Source: Bacteroidota bacterium (GTDB taxonomy: Bacteria > Bacteroidota > Bacteroidia > Bacteroidales > JACABE01). Taken from it: DNA of 49,194 nt. The position numbers were made by a program, and so were the translations under genes. The notes beneath the pieces were generated by a model, which had not been told where the DNA came from, made no database searches, and saw only the letters and a program-made list of their open reading frames with translations. Positions 1-9,746 of this stretch are shown here, one piece after another (the first letter of the stretch is position 1; each line of letters starts with the position of its first letter). The DNA lies in NCBI GenBank assembly GCA_026391675.1, contig JAPLDQ010000044.1, positions 1 through 49,194 on the forward strand, in the 5' to 3' direction.

Positions 1-50
1 AATTATTTATAGACAATTAAACGCATTATTTCAAAGAACTTTTCTAGTTT

Positions 51-131
51 TGTAAACGAACTTGTGACACAGTTTTGATAATTAAATGTAAACGAACTTG
101 TGAAACAAATTTGTAAACGAACTTATGAAAC
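51..131. repeat. three direct 20-bp repeats downstream of a surface-protein gene
   Basis: Three near-identical copies of TGTAAACGAACTTGTGAAAC start at 51, 87 and 112. The copies differ at one or two bases and are spaced 36 and 25 bp apart. They lie just past the stop codon of the first minus-strand gene, so they would be in its 3' untranslated region or belong to the next unit to the left, which the window cuts off. The spacing is too short and irregular for a CRISPR array. The role is unknown. Confidence 0.75.
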
Positions 132-145
132 TTATCAACTAATAC

Positions 146-2038
146 TTAATCCTTCACAAATCTGCTAACCAGCGTTTCTTTTTGATTATTCAGTTTTATA
201 ATATAGACTCCTGTAGCAAAGCTGCGAATATCAATTGCAGTTTTATTTTCTTTAATTTCTGTTTGTTTGAGCAATTGGCCCTGTATATTGTAAATGGAAA
301 CAACAGTGTTTTGTTTTACATTGTTGCCATTGAGTTCAATAATAAGATTGTTTTTTGCAGGATTGGGATAAATTCCAATATCTGTCTTAACCAAATGCTC
401 ATTAACTCCAACAGCAACATTTATAGGATAATTAGCTGAAAAAGCACCGATTCCTCCGCAATTATTGAGTCCTCTTACTTTTAAATCACCGGAAGTAGCT
501 GTTAGAGAAAAATTTAAGAATACACTATCAGCCAATGTAATATTTGAAGGTGAAAAGCTAACACCATTACCTGAATAGGTCCATTCATATTTATCTGCAT
601 TATTTAAAGTTGGGATTTTATATAAAACATAATTTTGACCCTGACTTACATTATTGTTCCCATTAGATGATATCATTCCTGCAGAATCCGGTACCGGCAA
701 ACCTGTCTGTACTACATAAATTGTTTTGGATAAGGTTTGTAAGCAATTCCCGGTTCCTGAATTTGGGAGGAAACAAAAATACGTTGTTGTAAAATGGGGT
801 GCAACAATTATGGATTGGGTTGTCATATTCAATGGTGTCCACAAATAACTTATAGCCCCGGCAGGTGCAGTTAAAGTGTCCGGATTGCCTGAACAGACAG
901 TATCACTGCTGCTTTTAATGACATATGGCTCACAGTCACAGTCCAGATATGCATATCCTCTGCAACCTCCCGACGAGCAATCAGAAACAGTGAAACGTAC
1001 GGTAACATTCTGTCCAATATAGGCAGACAGATCAATGTTTTTCATGGTCCAGGGCTTATATTTTACTCCGTTGGCAGTATTTGTAATATATGTTGAATTT
1101 GAAGGTGTCAGCAGTATTGTTCCACAACTGTCAATATTTCCGTTGGCATCAAATACTTCCACCTTAAAGAATTTTTCCAAGTTATCAGGATGAGTGGCTA
1201 AACTAAAAACAAGGGCATAATGATAAGTAAAACTGGTATTATTGGGTCCGACGGTAAATGTCTGCTCAACTGAAGCTGCATCATAGGTTTGAATAGCATC
1301 TAAATCACCTAATCTGATTGATTTGTTGCCACTGTATACTTTTTGAAATCCGCAATTTGGATCAGTACCGGAAGTTTGAATCTCAATATTGGGATTGGTC
1401 ATATTATTAAAGCTAATCGGAAAATAAACAGGTGTTGCAGCCCCTGCAGCCCCATCATATTGCTGTCCCATTGTTGTGAACCATCCGTATAAACCATTTT
1501 CAAAACCCAGATTAGTACAAGGGGGTTGGGTAGGAGATGATATAACCGTTAATTGAAATGTTCCGAAATTATTTGCTCCTTTACCCCAAAAACGTATGTA
1601 TATCATCATATACATTGGTAATCCTATTTTATCTATCTGAGGCATATTATCATTGGGAGGAAAGCCAGTGGATTTATTGTCATTACAGGCGATTAATGAC
1701 AAACTGCCGCAACCTCCTGAATAAATGGCCATACCACCATCTGTCATTGATCCTGTTACAGCATCAAAAATTAAATGACCGCTTGATGATACCATTACCG
1801 CAAACCATACATCTCCGCTAATTGGTGTTGCACATGAAGGTGGAGGAACTGATGATACCGTTGAATTAAGATTATCATAAGTTGTATATGTATTGGTAGA
1901 AGTGGGTGTAATTATTATTGCACCCGAACATTCATCATTTAAAGGAGGAGGTGGTGATGTTTTTGCATAAACATTGTTGTCAGCAAGCAATATTAATAAG
2001 GTAACTACAAGCTGAACAAAAGCTAATGACTTCTTCAT
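146..2038 (-). CDS. secreted surface protein with T9SS sorting domain (paralog A)
   Basis: This is a 630-residue protein exported through the inner membrane by an N-terminal signal peptide (about residues 1-25, ending VYA). It should then be sent across the outer membrane by type IX secretion. The C-terminal 80 residues carry the typical sorting domain, with IYPNPAKNNLIIEL followed by GVYIIKLNNQKE and a basic end. Residues about 33-165 (NDECSGA, DVWFAV, ACNDN) resemble the pre-peptidase C-terminal type beta-sandwich seen in many such proteins. The middle looks like an extracellular beta domain, and about 375-445 (DTVCSGNPDTL, YLW) resembles a PKD/Ig-like repeat. No catalytic motif is visible, so the ligand is unknown. 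It is a tandem paralog of the next gene, and the two short leaders are also similar. Confidence 0.85.
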   Translation of the reverse strand: MKKSLAFVQLVVTLLILLADNNVYAKTSPPPPLNDECSGAIIITPTSTNTYTTYDNLNSTVSSVPPPSCATPISGDVWFAVMVSSSGHLIFDAVTGSMTDGGMAIYSGGCGSLSLIACNDNKSTGFPPNDNMPQIDKIGLPMYMMIYIRFWGKGANNFGTFQLTVISSPTQPPCTNLGFENGLYGWFTTMGQQYDGAAGAATPVYFPISFNNMTNPNIEIQTSGTDPNCGFQKVYSGNKSIRLGDLDAIQTYDAASVEQTFTVGPNNTSFTYHYALVFSLATHPDNLEKFFKVEVFDANGNIDSCGTILLTPSNSTYITNTANGVKYKPWTMKNIDLSAYIGQNVTVRFTVSDCSSGGCRGYAYLDCDCEPYVIKSSSDTVCSGNPDTLTAPAGAISYLWTPLNMTTQSIIVAPHFTTTYFCFLPNSGTGNCLQTLSKTIYVVQTGLPVPDSAGMISSNGNNNVSQGQNYVLYKIPTLNNADKYEWTYSGNGVSFSPSNITLADSVFLNFSLTATSGDLKVRGLNNCGGIGAFSANYPINVAVGVNEHLVKTDIGIYPNPAKNNLIIELNGNNVKQNTVVSIYNIQGQLLKQTEIKENKTAIDIRSFATGVYIIKLNNQKETLVSRFVKD

Positions 2039-2519
2039 AATTTAAATAATTATGTAAATGAATTGATATATTTACAAAAATTAAAGGTCTATAAATATGA
2101 CAGATAAATGTGAGTTTTAGTTGCTCTGATTTCGTATTATTTAAAATATAATTAACAGTTCGCTGCTATACAGCTATGCAAACAATATTATTATCTTTTT
2201 ATTAACAGTTAAGTCCTATGGACTTAAGCTCACTTCATATTTTTAATTATTAAATATAAATTTGATTTAGTTTAGCCTTCAACATTTGAATTATTTGCAA
2301 ATCAAATGGATGAGATCGAAATTAAGGTTTATTGAGAATGGCTGCAGACTTCTTTTCTTTTGCTGCGTAGTAGCATACTGTTAATAACAAATAATGCATT
2401 GCTCTAACCAGCACTGTAGGTGCGGCCTGTTTAATTTATTAAACTTTTTAAGTGTAAGCATTAACCCTGCTTTAACCACTGACAGAGTCCGGAACCTTGT
2501 CAGAAGTGAGCTCTGAGTT
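2039..2519. other. gene-free stretch between the two paralogs
   Basis: No convincing reading frame was found. The stretch includes the leader of paralog A and a small palindrome, AAGTCC-TAT-GGACTT, at 2211-2225. That palindrome resembles the GGACTAAAGTCC palindrome after the MFS gene at 48735-48746. Nothing else could be recognised. Confidence 0.5.
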
Positions 2520-4424
2520 CTATTCCTTTACAAATCTGCTTACAAAACTTTCTTTCGCATTATTTAATTTTACAATATAAATACCGCTAGCAAAGCTTTG
2601 AATATCAATTGCTGTCTTGCCTTCTTTAATTTCTGTTTGTTTGAGCAATTGGCCCTGTATGTTGAAAATTGATACAGCTGTATTTTGTAATATTATATTT
2701 CCATTTAATTCAATAATCAGATTATCTTTTGCAGGATTGGGATACATCTTAAACTGTGCATCACCTTTATTTTCAGTTACCCCAACCCCGACATTAATCG
2801 GATAGTCTGCAGAAAAAGCCCCGTCCAGGCCACAATTATTATGCCCTCTTACTGTCAGATTACCTGATGTGGCAGTGGATGAAAAATTAAGCCAGACACT
2901 ATCAGTTGTGGTTTTATTTGAAGGATAAAAGCTTACTCCGCTTCCTGAATAATACCAATCGTAACGGCTTGTATTATTAATAGGAGGAACTATATACAAT
3001 ACATTATTCTGATTCTGACTTACATTATTATTGCCGTTTGAAGTTATATTTCCTGCTGCTGAAGGATTGGGTGAGCCTGATTGACCTGTATATATTGTTT
3101 TGGATATGGTTGCAGCACAACCTCCGTTTCCTGAATTTGACACAATACATGAATAAGTAGTTGTTATGTTGGGCGTAACTACGATAGACTGGGTTGTTGC
3201 ACCTCCCGGTGACCACAAATAACTTACAGCTCCTGAAGGAGCATTTAAAGTATCCATATTTCCGGCACAAACAGTATCCCGGCTGCTTGTAATAGCATAA
3301 GGCTGGCATTCGCAGTCAAGATAAGCATAGCCAAAATGTCCGGTAGGTGAACAATCAGAACTGGTAAAACGAACAGTAACATTCTGACCTGAATAGGCCG
3401 ACAGATTCATGTTTACTGTTGTCCATGGTTTATAATAAGTTCCGGATGATGATGATTGAATAAGTGTTGAATTTGGCATTGCCAGGGTATTTAAACCACA
3501 GCTATCTGAATTACCATTGGCATCAAACAATTCAACCTTAAAAAAAGGTTGTTGGTAAGTAGGATGCCCTCCTGATTGCAGCACTACTGCATAATGATAA
3601 ACAAACATAGTATTCATGGGCCCAACGGTAAATGTTTGTTCAATTGAAGCAGCATCATAGGTTTGAGCAAGTGAAGTTTCACCGATTTTAACTGATTTTA
3701 AACCGCTGTATACTTTAGGAAATCCGCCATAAGCATCAATTCCGGATGTTACTAATTCAAAATTAGCATCTGCAGTATTGTTAAACAAAATGGGAAAATA
3801 TACCGGTGTTGCTGCTCCAACAGCTCCGTCATACTGCTGACCTAAGGTGGCAAACCATCCGTTATAGCCGTTTTCGAAACCCGGATTGGTACAGGGAGCC
3901 TGCAATGGTGCAGCAATAACTGATAATAGAAATGTTCCAAAATTTGAAACACCTTTCCCCCAAAACCGGATAAATATCGTATCATTAAGATTTAATCCGC
4001 ATTTATCTATTTGTGGCATAGCAGCATCCGGATATCCATAGGTTGTTGCTGACTTATTATCATTACAGGCAATAAAAAATAAATTATTACAACTACCTGA
4101 ATAAATGGCCATTCCTCCATCTGTCATTGTGCCTGCTTTTGAATCAAAAATAAGATGGCCGCTTGCAGGTACAATTACGGCAAACCATACGTCACCACCC
4201 AAAGGCGATGCACATTGTGGTAAAGGAACTCCTGTTGATACCGATGAATTTAAATTATCATAATAAATTGTATAAGAATTTGCAGGAGTAGGTGTAATTA
4301 ATATTGCACCCGGACATTCATCATTTACTGGTGGTGGAGGTGGAGTTTTTGCATATACTATCGTGTTTGCAAGCATTATTATACTGATAATAAACAGCCA
4401 AATAGAAGAAGTTAGTTTTTTCAT
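2520..4424 (-). CDS. secreted surface protein with T9SS sorting domain (paralog B)
   Basis: This is a 634-residue protein that is colinear with paralog A over its whole length. It has a signal peptide (residues 1-25), an NDECPGA/DVWFAV N-terminal beta domain, a central cysteine-containing domain with the shared EQTFTVGP motif, a PKD/Ig-like segment (DTVCAGNMDTLNAPSG) and a C-terminal type A sorting domain (MYPNPAKDNLIIEL to SFVSRFVKE). The protein is predicted to be attached to, or released from, the cell surface by type IX secretion. The pair probably arose by tandem duplication, with most divergence in the central domain. No enzymatic motif is seen. Adhesion or glycan binding is only a guess. 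Confidence 0.85.
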   Translation of the reverse strand: MKKLTSSIWLFIISIIMLANTIVYAKTPPPPPVNDECPGAILITPTPANSYTIYYDNLNSSVSTGVPLPQCASPLGGDVWFAVIVPASGHLIFDSKAGTMTDGGMAIYSGSCNNLFFIACNDNKSATTYGYPDAAMPQIDKCGLNLNDTIFIRFWGKGVSNFGTFLLSVIAAPLQAPCTNPGFENGYNGWFATLGQQYDGAVGAATPVYFPILFNNTADANFELVTSGIDAYGGFPKVYSGLKSVKIGETSLAQTYDAASIEQTFTVGPMNTMFVYHYAVVLQSGGHPTYQQPFFKVELFDANGNSDSCGLNTLAMPNSTLIQSSSSGTYYKPWTTVNMNLSAYSGQNVTVRFTSSDCSPTGHFGYAYLDCECQPYAITSSRDTVCAGNMDTLNAPSGAVSYLWSPGGATTQSIVVTPNITTTYSCIVSNSGNGGCAATISKTIYTGQSGSPNPSAAGNITSNGNNNVSQNQNNVLYIVPPINNTSRYDWYYSGSGVSFYPSNKTTTDSVWLNFSSTATSGNLTVRGHNNCGLDGAFSADYPINVGVGVTENKGDAQFKMYPNPAKDNLIIELNGNIILQNTAVSIFNIQGQLLKQTEIKEGKTAIDIQSFASGIYIVKLNNAKESFVSRFVKE

Positions 4425-4886
4425 AATTTAAATGATAAAGTAAATGAAATCCGGATAATTTATAAAGTTTAAGAACTATAATAAAGACTCCAAAAATAGT
4501 ACTTTGGTTGCATTAAAATTGGATTATTTTAAAATATTTACTTTTTATTTTAAATTAATGTTAACTAAAAAACAAGAAATGGATATAACATGGGAAACGC
4601 ATAAGGAGAGATAGAGAGCTGAGGTTATGATACCTGAGAGGGAATCTCAATTTTCTAACATTTGCCAATTTAAGTTGCATATCAAATCATTGCATCATTT
4701 AAATCACCCAATCTTCTTAGTTTATCTTAGTGCCTTAGTGGTAAAAAGAGTACTTAGAATACTTAAAGTTAGAGTACTTAATACCGGGTCTGCGTAAATC
4801 AGTATAATCTGTGTGTGTGCTATTATATCACTTATCACTTATCGCTTGCCACTTAATAACCTAATAACTTAATAACCAATAACCAA
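4425..4886. repeat. intergenic region with low-complexity tandem-like repeats
   Basis: No gene is seen in these 462 bases. Three repeat-like tracts occur: CTTAG/TTAGTG words at about 4715-4745; a CTGCGTAAATCAGTATAATC-type tract at about 4790-4825; and iterations of CACTTATC/CTTAATAACC/AATAACC at about 4829-4890. The last tract recurs in similar form between the next two genes at 7272-7319. Such oligonucleotides are common between genes in this phylum. Their function is not established. Confidence 0.5.
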
Positions 4887-7271
4887 TTACCAAATCTCGA
4901 TATCCGTCTCCAGCCTGATATCTTCAGATGAACTCCCTATAAACAGTTTATACTTGCCTTTTTCAATATGAAACTCCTCCAGATTATTCCATAATCCAAA
5001 ATCCTGAACATGGAGGTAAAAATGAAGGGTTTTTGTCTGTGCCGGTTCCATTTCTATCCTTTCAAATCCGCGCAGTACTTTTTCGTAATTGCTAACACTG
5101 CTTATCATCTGATGCAGGTAAAGCTGTACAATCTCTGTTCCTTTTCTGCTTCCGGTATTTGTAATATTGAAGCTTACCTCAATTTGCAAACTATCATCTC
5201 CCAATCTTTGCTCAACTGTTATATTGCTGTATGAAAACTTAGTATAACTCAATCCATAGCCAAAGGGAAAAAGCGCTCCGGCAACATCAGCACCGCCAAC
5301 ACCACGGGATTGCACTTTAAAGGGGAAGGCATAGGGTATTTGCCCGACATGCCTTGGGAAAGTTATGGGCAGTTTACCACTGGGATTGATATCGCCAAAT
5401 ATGGTTTTCGCAACAGCACTTCCGCAGAATTCACCCGGATACCAGGCTTCAATAATGGCGGGCAGGCTGTCGTTTGCCCAGTTTAGCGTAACAGGACGGC
5501 CATTGAGTAATACCAGTATCAGCGATTTATTCACGCGGTAAACGGCTTCAAGCAATTCCTGCTGTCTTCCGCTCAGTTCCAGGCTCATGCGGCTGAAGTT
5601 CTCACCCACTGTCTTCAAATCATCCCCCAAAACCATTATCACAACATCACTTTGCTTAGCCATTTGTACAGCACTGTCAATTGCTGCCGCTTCTAAGTTA
5701 CTTAAAGCCGTTTTATAAAGATCACTGTTAGGGAAGCGTGCATCCCTTATCTCTGTGCCTTTACAATAACTGATACTTGCTTCGGGCAATAAGTTTCTGA
5801 TGCCTTCCAGCACGCTAATCACCGGTGCATTGGCAGGTCCGTAGCGTGAACGCAGGCTTTGTTTTTCATCGGCATTAGGCCCAATTACGGCAATGCGTTT
5901 AATGTTTTTCGAAAGCGGTAAAAAATTCCCTGCATTCTTTAATAATACGATGGATTCATCTGCAGCCTGCATGGCCAATGCCTGATGGGCCGGGGAATGT
6001 ACTATGCTGTCGGCTTTCAGTGGCGCTGCAACATAGGGTTTATCAAATAAGCCCAGTTTAAACTTAACCCTCAGCACATCTGCAACCCTTTCATCAATAA
6101 CAGCCATGGGAATACGTCCGGTATTAATGTCATACCTGAGATTTTCAAGATAAGGTTTGGGATCCATAAAATTGGTACGGACATTTACACCGGCTTTCAT
6201 AGCCATTTCTATTGCTGTGGCATAATCAGGAGCTACAAAATGAAAGGTATATAAGTATTCCAGAGCATCAGAATCAGTAATGTTATAGCCTTTAAATCCC
6301 CATTCCTTACGCAGTATATTGGTCAATAAATGCTTATTGGCACAGCTTGGTACACCATTGTATTCGTTATAGGAAACCATTAAGCCCAGCATACCGGCTT
6401 CCTGCACTGCCATGCGCCATGGCTCGAGATAGATGGCACGGAATTCCTGGGCAGTTACCGATGGTGCTGTTCTGCAGGCGCCGTCACGTCCGCCTGCCGG
6501 TACACTGTAAACGGCAAAATGCTTGGCTGTGGAAATAACGCCATTGTCCTGAAGTCCCTTTACCATTTTCTTTCCAAGCGTTCCGACAAGGAAGGGATCT
6601 TCGCCGTAGCATTCTTCGGTTCTGCCCCAGCGTGGGTCGCGGGCAACATCCAGTATGGGCGAATAGATATTGGTATAGCCCAAAGCCAGGGCTTCCTCAG
6701 CTTCGCATTTACCGATGCTGTAAATAAGTTCTTTGTCCCAGCTGCTTCCCTGCCCTAGCTGACAGGGAAAAAACGTTGCTTTGGTATGACAAAGTCCTCT
6801 TATTCCTTCGTTGCTGAAATCAGCAGGAATACCCAGCCTGCATTGCTCGATGAAAAAGCGTTGTACTTCATTGCGTGCCCTGGCATGACTGGAATAGGGG
6901 ACTTCCAGTGTTTTCATTCGCGGTGGGCGGGCTCCGTTGATGTGTTCATCAATATTGGCCACACCATCTTTCCAGACTTCATTTTTCCAGTTATCTGTGG
7001 GCAATGAATCTTTTAACCAGGCACCCAGACCATACAGAGTATATAACTGACAGCTTTTTTCCTCAACCGTCATCTGGCTGAGCAGGTTCTTTATTCTTTT
7101 ATCTATGGGCTGGGCCGGATCTTCATATACATCCTTCTTGCCATTTTTATTCAGATCTATCCAATCAGTATGGTAAATGGATGATTGTCCGTAAAGAGAA
7201 TTTATTGCCGGAATTAAAATCAAAAAAAGTAAAATAATCAGTATCAGTTGTAACTTAAATATATTTTTCAT
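4887..7271 (-). CDS. GH3 beta-glycosidase (beta-glucosidase/beta-xylosidase type)
   Basis: This 794-residue enzyme belongs to glycoside hydrolase family 3. It hydrolyses terminal beta-linked sugars with retention. A signal peptide or membrane anchor covers residues 1-29. The (alpha/beta)8 domain begins at about 60 and contains KHFAVYS and the nucleophile motif GYNITDSDALEYLY, where D333 is the likely nucleophile. The second alpha/beta domain has NAGNFLPL and GPNADEKQ, and a fibronectin III-like domain ends the protein (SNYEKVLRGFERIEM onward). The length is usual for the three-domain form. It is most likely periplasmic, and works beside the fucosidase 48 bases downstream, so the pair suits stepwise trimming of fucosylated or hemicellulosic glycans. 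The exact substrate cannot be read from the sequence. Confidence 0.93.
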   Translation of the reverse strand: MKNIFKLQLILIILLFLILIPAINSLYGQSSIYHTDWIDLNKNGKKDVYEDPAQPIDKRIKNLLSQMTVEEKSCQLYTLYGLGAWLKDSLPTDNWKNEVWKDGVANIDEHINGARPPRMKTLEVPYSSHARARNEVQRFFIEQCRLGIPADFSNEGIRGLCHTKATFFPCQLGQGSSWDKELIYSIGKCEAEEALALGYTNIYSPILDVARDPRWGRTEECYGEDPFLVGTLGKKMVKGLQDNGVISTAKHFAVYSVPAGGRDGACRTAPSVTAQEFRAIYLEPWRMAVQEAGMLGLMVSYNEYNGVPSCANKHLLTNILRKEWGFKGYNITDSDALEYLYTFHFVAPDYATAIEMAMKAGVNVRTNFMDPKPYLENLRYDINTGRIPMAVIDERVADVLRVKFKLGLFDKPYVAAPLKADSIVHSPAHQALAMQAADESIVLLKNAGNFLPLSKNIKRIAVIGPNADEKQSLRSRYGPANAPVISVLEGIRNLLPEASISYCKGTEIRDARFPNSDLYKTALSNLEAAAIDSAVQMAKQSDVVIMVLGDDLKTVGENFSRMSLELSGRQQELLEAVYRVNKSLILVLLNGRPVTLNWANDSLPAIIEAWYPGEFCGSAVAKTIFGDINPSGKLPITFPRHVGQIPYAFPFKVQSRGVGGADVAGALFPFGYGLSYTKFSYSNITVEQRLGDDSLQIEVSFNITNTGSRKGTEIVQLYLHQMISSVSNYEKVLRGFERIEMEPAQTKTLHFYLHVQDFGLWNNLEEFHIEKGKYKLFIGSSSEDIRLETDIEIW

Positions 7272-7319
7272 TTTTCACTTGTCGCTTTCCACTTAATAAC
7301 TTAATACCCAATACCCAAC
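7272..7319. repeat. short intergenic repeat tract
   Basis: This tract (CACTTGTCGCTTTCCACTTA, then AATAACTTAATACCCAATAC-like words) closely resembles the one at about 4829-4890 just after the GH3 gene. It is therefore a dispersed intergenic repeat rather than unique sequence. Confidence 0.5.
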
Positions 7320-9395
7320 TTAATCAACTACCACTTCGCTGATAAAAATCCAGGATTTACCTCCGGCACCCTGATGACCTGCCGGACAAACGCCCCTGTT
7401 GCCGGCTGTAAATCTGACATACCTTACCATCATAGCTTTAAAATCTTTGGCAAAAACCGCTGCAGCTTTGCCTGATTTCCAGTTTACAGTATCTGTTTTA
7501 AAACTGCTTATCTTGTTAAAGTTCTTTCCATCTGTTGAAACCTCCACAGTGATGTAAGTCGGCTCAAATATCCATGCTCTGGAATCCAGCAGATAGTGCA
7601 ATTCTGTATGTTTTATCATGCATGCTTTGCCCAGATCAATAACAGCATTAAAATTATCGCCTTCAAAGCCCAGCCAATTGTTGTCATTGTAGTTTTTAGT
7701 TCCATAATTGCCATCGCAAAGACTTGCAGCGCCTCTGGCATAATATTTTTTGGAAGCATCCGGTTTTAATGTTGGTGTAATGCCATAAGACAAAGGTATT
7801 TTTATACTGGTGGTTTTCCCAAACTTAATCTTATTGTAAAAAGCTGCAGCTTTAAAAGTATTTTGCTTTTTCAGGATTAATGAGGATGTAAAAACAGGAG
7901 ATACTATCTTTGGCGTTGTGCCATCTGTGGTATAATGTATGCTCAGTTTATCATTATCAATTTTTGATTTTAAACTAACGGACAACATATCCTTGCTTTC
8001 ATCGTAGGTATAATTAAATTCAGGAGCATCAATTACCTGAGCTTTGCCTTTAATTTCGAGAACTACTACTGAATTTACTTCATCAGTGGCTTTTTCAGGC
8101 AGGGATATTTCCAGTTTTATACCTGTTTTCTTTATCGGAAGGGATTTCTTTTGTAAATCAGCGAGTAAATTAGCTTTTAACGGCTCATTCAGCAGATTAT
8201 CCAGCACTATTTTCTTATTTTTCGGCCAATCAAAAAGATGAAAATATAAAATTGTTCCGTTTGCTGTTTCTTTTTGAGTGCACTTGCCCCAACTAAGAGA
8301 TTTAAAAGGACTTGCCTTAGTGCCATAAACGGATGCTCCGTTCACTTTCATCCATTTTCCTATGTTTTCCAGTCTTTCTATGCTTTCGGGCGGCAATACA
8401 CCCATGGCAGTTGGTCCAACATTCAGGAGATAATTCCCTCCCTTGGAGGCAACATCCACCAGGTTTTCTATCAGTGTTTTTGTTGATTTCCAGTTATGGT
8501 CAAACTGATTAAAGCCCCAGTGGTCGTTCATGGTCATGCAGGTTTCCCAATCCACACCGGGCAAACCGTTCTCAGGAATTTCCTGTTCGGGTGTGCCATA
8601 ATCTCCCAAAGCATCAGGATTGGTGCTGAAACCTGCCATGCCGGCACGATAACTGTCGATACGGTTGTTGATGATAAGGTCAGGTTTTAGTTTTCTCAAA
8701 TAATTATAAAGTTCAGTGGCATATTGATGATTCCAGGTAGATTCCCATTCACCGTCAAACCAAATTACACTGATATCACCATAATTGGTGAGGATTTCAG
8801 TTAATTCATTTTTAAGGTATGCAAAATAGCGGTTAAAATCAGCACCATTAATTGGTCTTATATCTTTTTCCCATTCGCGGCGGGGCAGGTAATCCGGATG
8901 ATGCCAATCCATGATGGAATGATACCAGCAGATTTTTAATCCGTATTTTCTGCAGGCATCGGCCAGTTCTTTTAAAATATCCCTTTTAAAAGGCGTGCTC
9001 ATCACATCAAAATCGGTATATTTTGAATCGAAGAGGCAAAATCCGTCGTGGTGTTTGGAGGTTAATACGATATATTTTATTCCTGCATCCTTGGCATATT
9101 TTACCCATTGCTCAGCATTAAACTGCACAGGATTGAACTGTTTCAGGAGTTTTTCATATTCAGTTACGGGTATATGGGCTGTTTCCCTGACCCATTCAGC
9201 ATGGTTTTTTTCTTCGCCCCATTGTCCGGCAGGAATAGAATACAATCCCCAGTGTATAAACATGCCAAAACGGGCTTCGCGCCACCATTCCATTCTTGCA
9301 TCTTTATTATCTTTAACGACATTGTTTTCCTGGGCAAAACTATTGATTGCATTAACAGTCAATAACACAAAAGCCAAAATATATCTTTTTTTCAT
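7320..9395 (-). CDS. GH29 alpha-L-fucosidase with C-terminal accessory domains
   Basis: This is a 691-residue secreted exo-alpha-L-fucosidase. The signal peptide is residues 1-21. The GH29 barrel follows, with WWREARFGMFIHWGLYS near the N-terminus, KYIVLTSKHHDGFCLF, and the nucleophile motif VIWFDGEW, in which D214 should be the catalytic nucleophile. A segment with IHYTTDGTTPK (about 480-520) looks like a chitobiase-type beta-sandwich. The last 140 residues resemble a discoidin (F5/8 type C) carbohydrate-binding module. The catalytic part is full length. It follows the same strand as the GH3 gene and probably acts with it on exported or imported fucosylated glycans. A TAAATTTG element on the minus strand at 9418-9425 may be its -7 promoter element. 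Confidence 0.95.
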   Translation of the reverse strand: MKKRYILAFVLLTVNAINSFAQENNVVKDNKDARMEWWREARFGMFIHWGLYSIPAGQWGEEKNHAEWVRETAHIPVTEYEKLLKQFNPVQFNAEQWVKYAKDAGIKYIVLTSKHHDGFCLFDSKYTDFDVMSTPFKRDILKELADACRKYGLKICWYHSIMDWHHPDYLPRREWEKDIRPINGADFNRYFAYLKNELTEILTNYGDISVIWFDGEWESTWNHQYATELYNYLRKLKPDLIINNRIDSYRAGMAGFSTNPDALGDYGTPEQEIPENGLPGVDWETCMTMNDHWGFNQFDHNWKSTKTLIENLVDVASKGGNYLLNVGPTAMGVLPPESIERLENIGKWMKVNGASVYGTKASPFKSLSWGKCTQKETANGTILYFHLFDWPKNKKIVLDNLLNEPLKANLLADLQKKSLPIKKTGIKLEISLPEKATDEVNSVVVLEIKGKAQVIDAPEFNYTYDESKDMLSVSLKSKIDNDKLSIHYTTDGTTPKIVSPVFTSSLILKKQNTFKAAAFYNKIKFGKTTSIKIPLSYGITPTLKPDASKKYYARGAASLCDGNYGTKNYNDNNWLGFEGDNFNAVIDLGKACMIKHTELHYLLDSRAWIFEPTYITVEVSTDGKNFNKISSFKTDTVNWKSGKAAAVFAKDFKAMMVRYVRFTAGNRGVCPAGHQGAGGKSWIFISEVVVD

Positions 9396-9624
9396 TTTAA
9401 TAAAATTGATTTGAGAACAAATTTAAATTAAATTTCAAGCTAAAGAAAAAAATTGAAAGCATTTTTCTCAATAAATGAACAGTTTAGCTGTATTTATTTG
9501 AAATTACAAATTATTATTGTTCGGTTAAACTTTATCATGTCCCTATCGGGACAATCCCGTAAGTCAATGTTATTAATTTAAGGATTTATTTAAATAAATT
9601 CAATTGCCCGTTAGGGCATAAATA
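9396..9624. other. host intergenic DNA to the left prophage junction
   Basis: This stretch holds the upstream region of the fucosidase gene, including the possible minus-strand -7 element at 9418-9425. It also holds two small palindromes, GTCCC-TATC-GGGAC at 9539-9552 and GCCC-GTTA-GGGC at 9606-9617. These resemble palindromes on the other side of the prophage. The sequence ATAAATA at 9618-9624 recurs at 46924-46930 and is a candidate target duplication. No gene is seen. Confidence 0.55.
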
Positions 9625-9634
9625 TATAACCCGC

Positions 9635-9672
9635 AAAACCATTCGACCCAAAATTTAAAACCAATCGTCCAG
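9635..9672. promoter_or_regulatory. candidate transposase-binding sites R1 and R2 at the right phage end
   Basis: Two related motifs, AAAACCATTCGACCC at 9635-9649 and AAAACCAATCGTCCAG at 9657-9672, start 22 bp apart and lie within 50 bp of the proposed phage end. The second matches the middle site of the other end (AAAACGAAACGTCCAA in complement) at 13 of 16 positions. In Mu the R1 and R2 sites are likewise adjacent with about 22-bp spacing. Binding is inferred, not shown. Confidence 0.55.
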
Positions 9673-9709
9673 CTGCTGCAAATTTAAATAATATTTAAAT
9701 ACCAATTAA

Positions 9710-9741
9710 AGAGGGCTGCAACTTAATTGATGCAGCCCTCT
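9710..9741 (-). terminator. intrinsic terminator after the methylase gene
   Basis: A perfect 11-bp stem, AGAGGGCTGCA pairing with TGCAGCCCTCT, encloses a 10-base loop. In the minus-strand transcript it is followed by a T-rich run. It lies 5 bases beyond the methylase stop codon and would close the last late transcript at the phage end. Confidence 0.85.
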
Positions 9742-9746
9742 TTCTT

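Noticed and set aside
51-131. CRISPR-like direct repeats
   Set aside because: Only three copies, with gaps of 16 and 5 bases and no spacer regularity or cas genes.
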